The notes under the pieces are model-generated. The model did no database searches, was not told the DNA's origin, and worked only from the letters and a program-made list of their open reading frames with translations. From NCBI GenBank assembly GCA_001803705.1, contig MHDY01000072.1, forward strand, positions 679 to 7,293: a stretch of DNA of 6,615 nucleotides. The letters run 5' to 3'. Shown here one piece after another: positions 6,315 to 6,615 of this stretch (position 1 is its first letter; every line of letters starts with the position of its first letter). The position numbers were made by a program, and so were the translations under genes. The stretch comes from Nitrospirae bacterium GWC2_56_14 (lineage in GTDB: Bacteria > Nitrospirota > UBA9217).

Positions 6315-6390
6315 TGGTGGCGGTGCAGGGACTCGAACCCCGGACACAGGGATTATGATTCCCCTGCTCTACCAGCTGAGCTACACCGCC
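6315..6390 (-). tRNA. tRNA with CAT anticodon, probably elongator tRNA-Met
   Basis: A complete 76-base cloverleaf can be folded by hand. The acceptor is GGCGGTG/CACCGCC, the D arm GCTCAGCTGGTAGAGC, the anticodon stem GGGGA/TCCCT with loop ATCATAA (CAT at 6355-6357), the T arm CGGGG-TTCGAGT-CCCTG, then A73 and an encoded CCA. The first pair is G1-C72, so it is not initiator tRNA, which has an unpaired C1. A CAT anticodon is shared by elongator tRNA-Met and the TilS substrate tRNA-Ile2. Positions 4 and 5 are G-C pairs (G4-C69, G5-C68), not the C4-G69 and C5-G68 pairs that help E. coli TilS recognise tRNA-Ile2, so Met is favoured. The neighbouring tilS keeps the Ile2 alternative open. Confidence 0.93.
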
Positions 6391-6408
6391 CCATAAAAAA
6401 CACGGGTA

Positions 6409-6437
6409 AACATACTGCATTGCGAAATTTTTGTCAA
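6409..6437 (-). promoter_or_regulatory. Sigma70-type promoter for the tRNA (and possibly tilS)
   Basis: On the minus strand a perfect -35 TTGACA (6432-6437) is followed by a 17-base spacer and TATGTT (6409-6414, four of six consensus bases). Initiation about seven bases downstream, near 6402, would leave a leader of roughly 12 bases before the mature tRNA 5' end at 6390. The perfect -35 and ideal spacing make this the strongest promoter seen in the window. Confidence 0.8.
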
Positions 6438-6615
6438 GAAAAACCGTAATGGATTTTCGTTCTGCCGGGCAGGTGGAGCAGGAGAGGCATCACGGCGCTC
6501 GATGAAGCGCTCTCTCGCGACGGAATCCCCGTAAGGACCGGGTCAAGACCCCGGCGGGCAGCGTCCTGATGCACGTACAGCGCAGGAGACCGCCCGCAAG
6601 GGCGATGTTAACGGG
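6438..6615. other. GC-rich region upstream of the tRNA promoter, no convincing gene
   Basis: No frame here combines a start codon, a binding site and a recognisable protein. Perfect short hairpins occur at 6495-6510 (GCGCT/AGCGC), 6538-6554 (CCGGG/CCCGG) and 6591-6604 (CGCCC-GCAA-GGGCG). A larger two-part pairing is possible, GCGGGC 6554-6559 with GCCCGC 6592-6597, enclosing TCCTG 6564-6568 with CAGGA 6583-6587. In such GC-rich DNA these can arise by chance. Confidence 0.35.

Noticed and set aside
6051..6347. Minus-strand 98-codon frame starting inside the tRNA
   Set aside because: Its MSGVRVPAPPP start is the usual false translation of a tRNA T arm, and its end overlaps tilS in another frame.
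6315..6390. tRNA gene as an integration site for a mobile element
   Set aside because: No integrase, no repeat of the tRNA 3' end and no foreign-looking genes in the window.
6118..6396. Plus-strand 92-codon frame antisense to the tRNA
   Set aside because: Its GAGTRTPDTGIM stretch is the complement of the tRNA read as protein; a common false call.
6449..6505. Small plus-strand frame MDFRSAGQVEQERHHGAR
   Set aside because: No ribosome binding site, 18 codons, no resemblance to a known protein.
6521..6615. Cobalamin or c-di-GMP (GEMM) riboswitch
   Set aside because: There is loose local similarity (GGAATCC; hairpin with tetraloop), but the conserved cores (GCCACTG, GACGCAAAGCC) are absent.

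Overview
The window is a compact, almost entirely minus-strand housekeeping cluster. In transcription order (right to left) it reads: tRNA with a CAT anticodon, tilS, hpt, ftsH, folP, cdaA, and the first codons of a gene that by context is probably ybbR/cdaR. The coding DNA is GC-rich and the gaps between genes are more AT-rich. The order ftsH-folP-cdaA-(ybbR) is, from memory, the arrangement of Geobacter-type and related deltaproteobacterial lineages. The order tilS-hpt-ftsH is best known from Bacillus-type Firmicutes. Protein style (TilS N-terminus, long FolP, CdaA) points most towards a Desulfobacterota/Desulfuromonadales- or Nitrospirota-like bacterium. That is an inference; the window holds no rRNA or other firm marker.

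Layout. 6391-6615: upstream region with a clear sigma70-type promoter (6409-6437) firing leftwards into the tRNA; beyond it is GC-rich DNA with short hairpins and no convincing gene. 6315-6390: tRNA, CCA encoded. 6152-6314: untranslated gap without a recognisable terminator. 4721-6151: tilS. 4584-4720: gap with degenerate heptad repeats in inverted arrangement. 4041-4583: hpt. 3937-4040: gap with a good promoter for ftsH and a strong ribosome binding site that fixes the ftsH start at a GTG. 2140-3936: ftsH. 1010-2131: folP, eight bases after ftsH, with its ribosome binding site overlapping the ftsH stop. 802-1009: gap with a second inverted heptad-repeat pair. 10-801: cdaA. 1-8: start of the next gene, one base after the cdaA stop.

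Functionally the cluster joins decoding fidelity (tRNA, TilS), purine salvage (Hpt), membrane protein quality control (FtsH), folate synthesis (FolP) and c-di-AMP signalling (CdaA, probably with its YbbR-type regulator). It is known gene content, not a new system. The points most worth a second look are the heptad repeats shared by two gaps, the tRNA(CAT)-tilS linkage, the altered flexible loop in Hpt, the roughly 105-residue N-terminal extension of FolP, and the corrected GTG start of ftsH.
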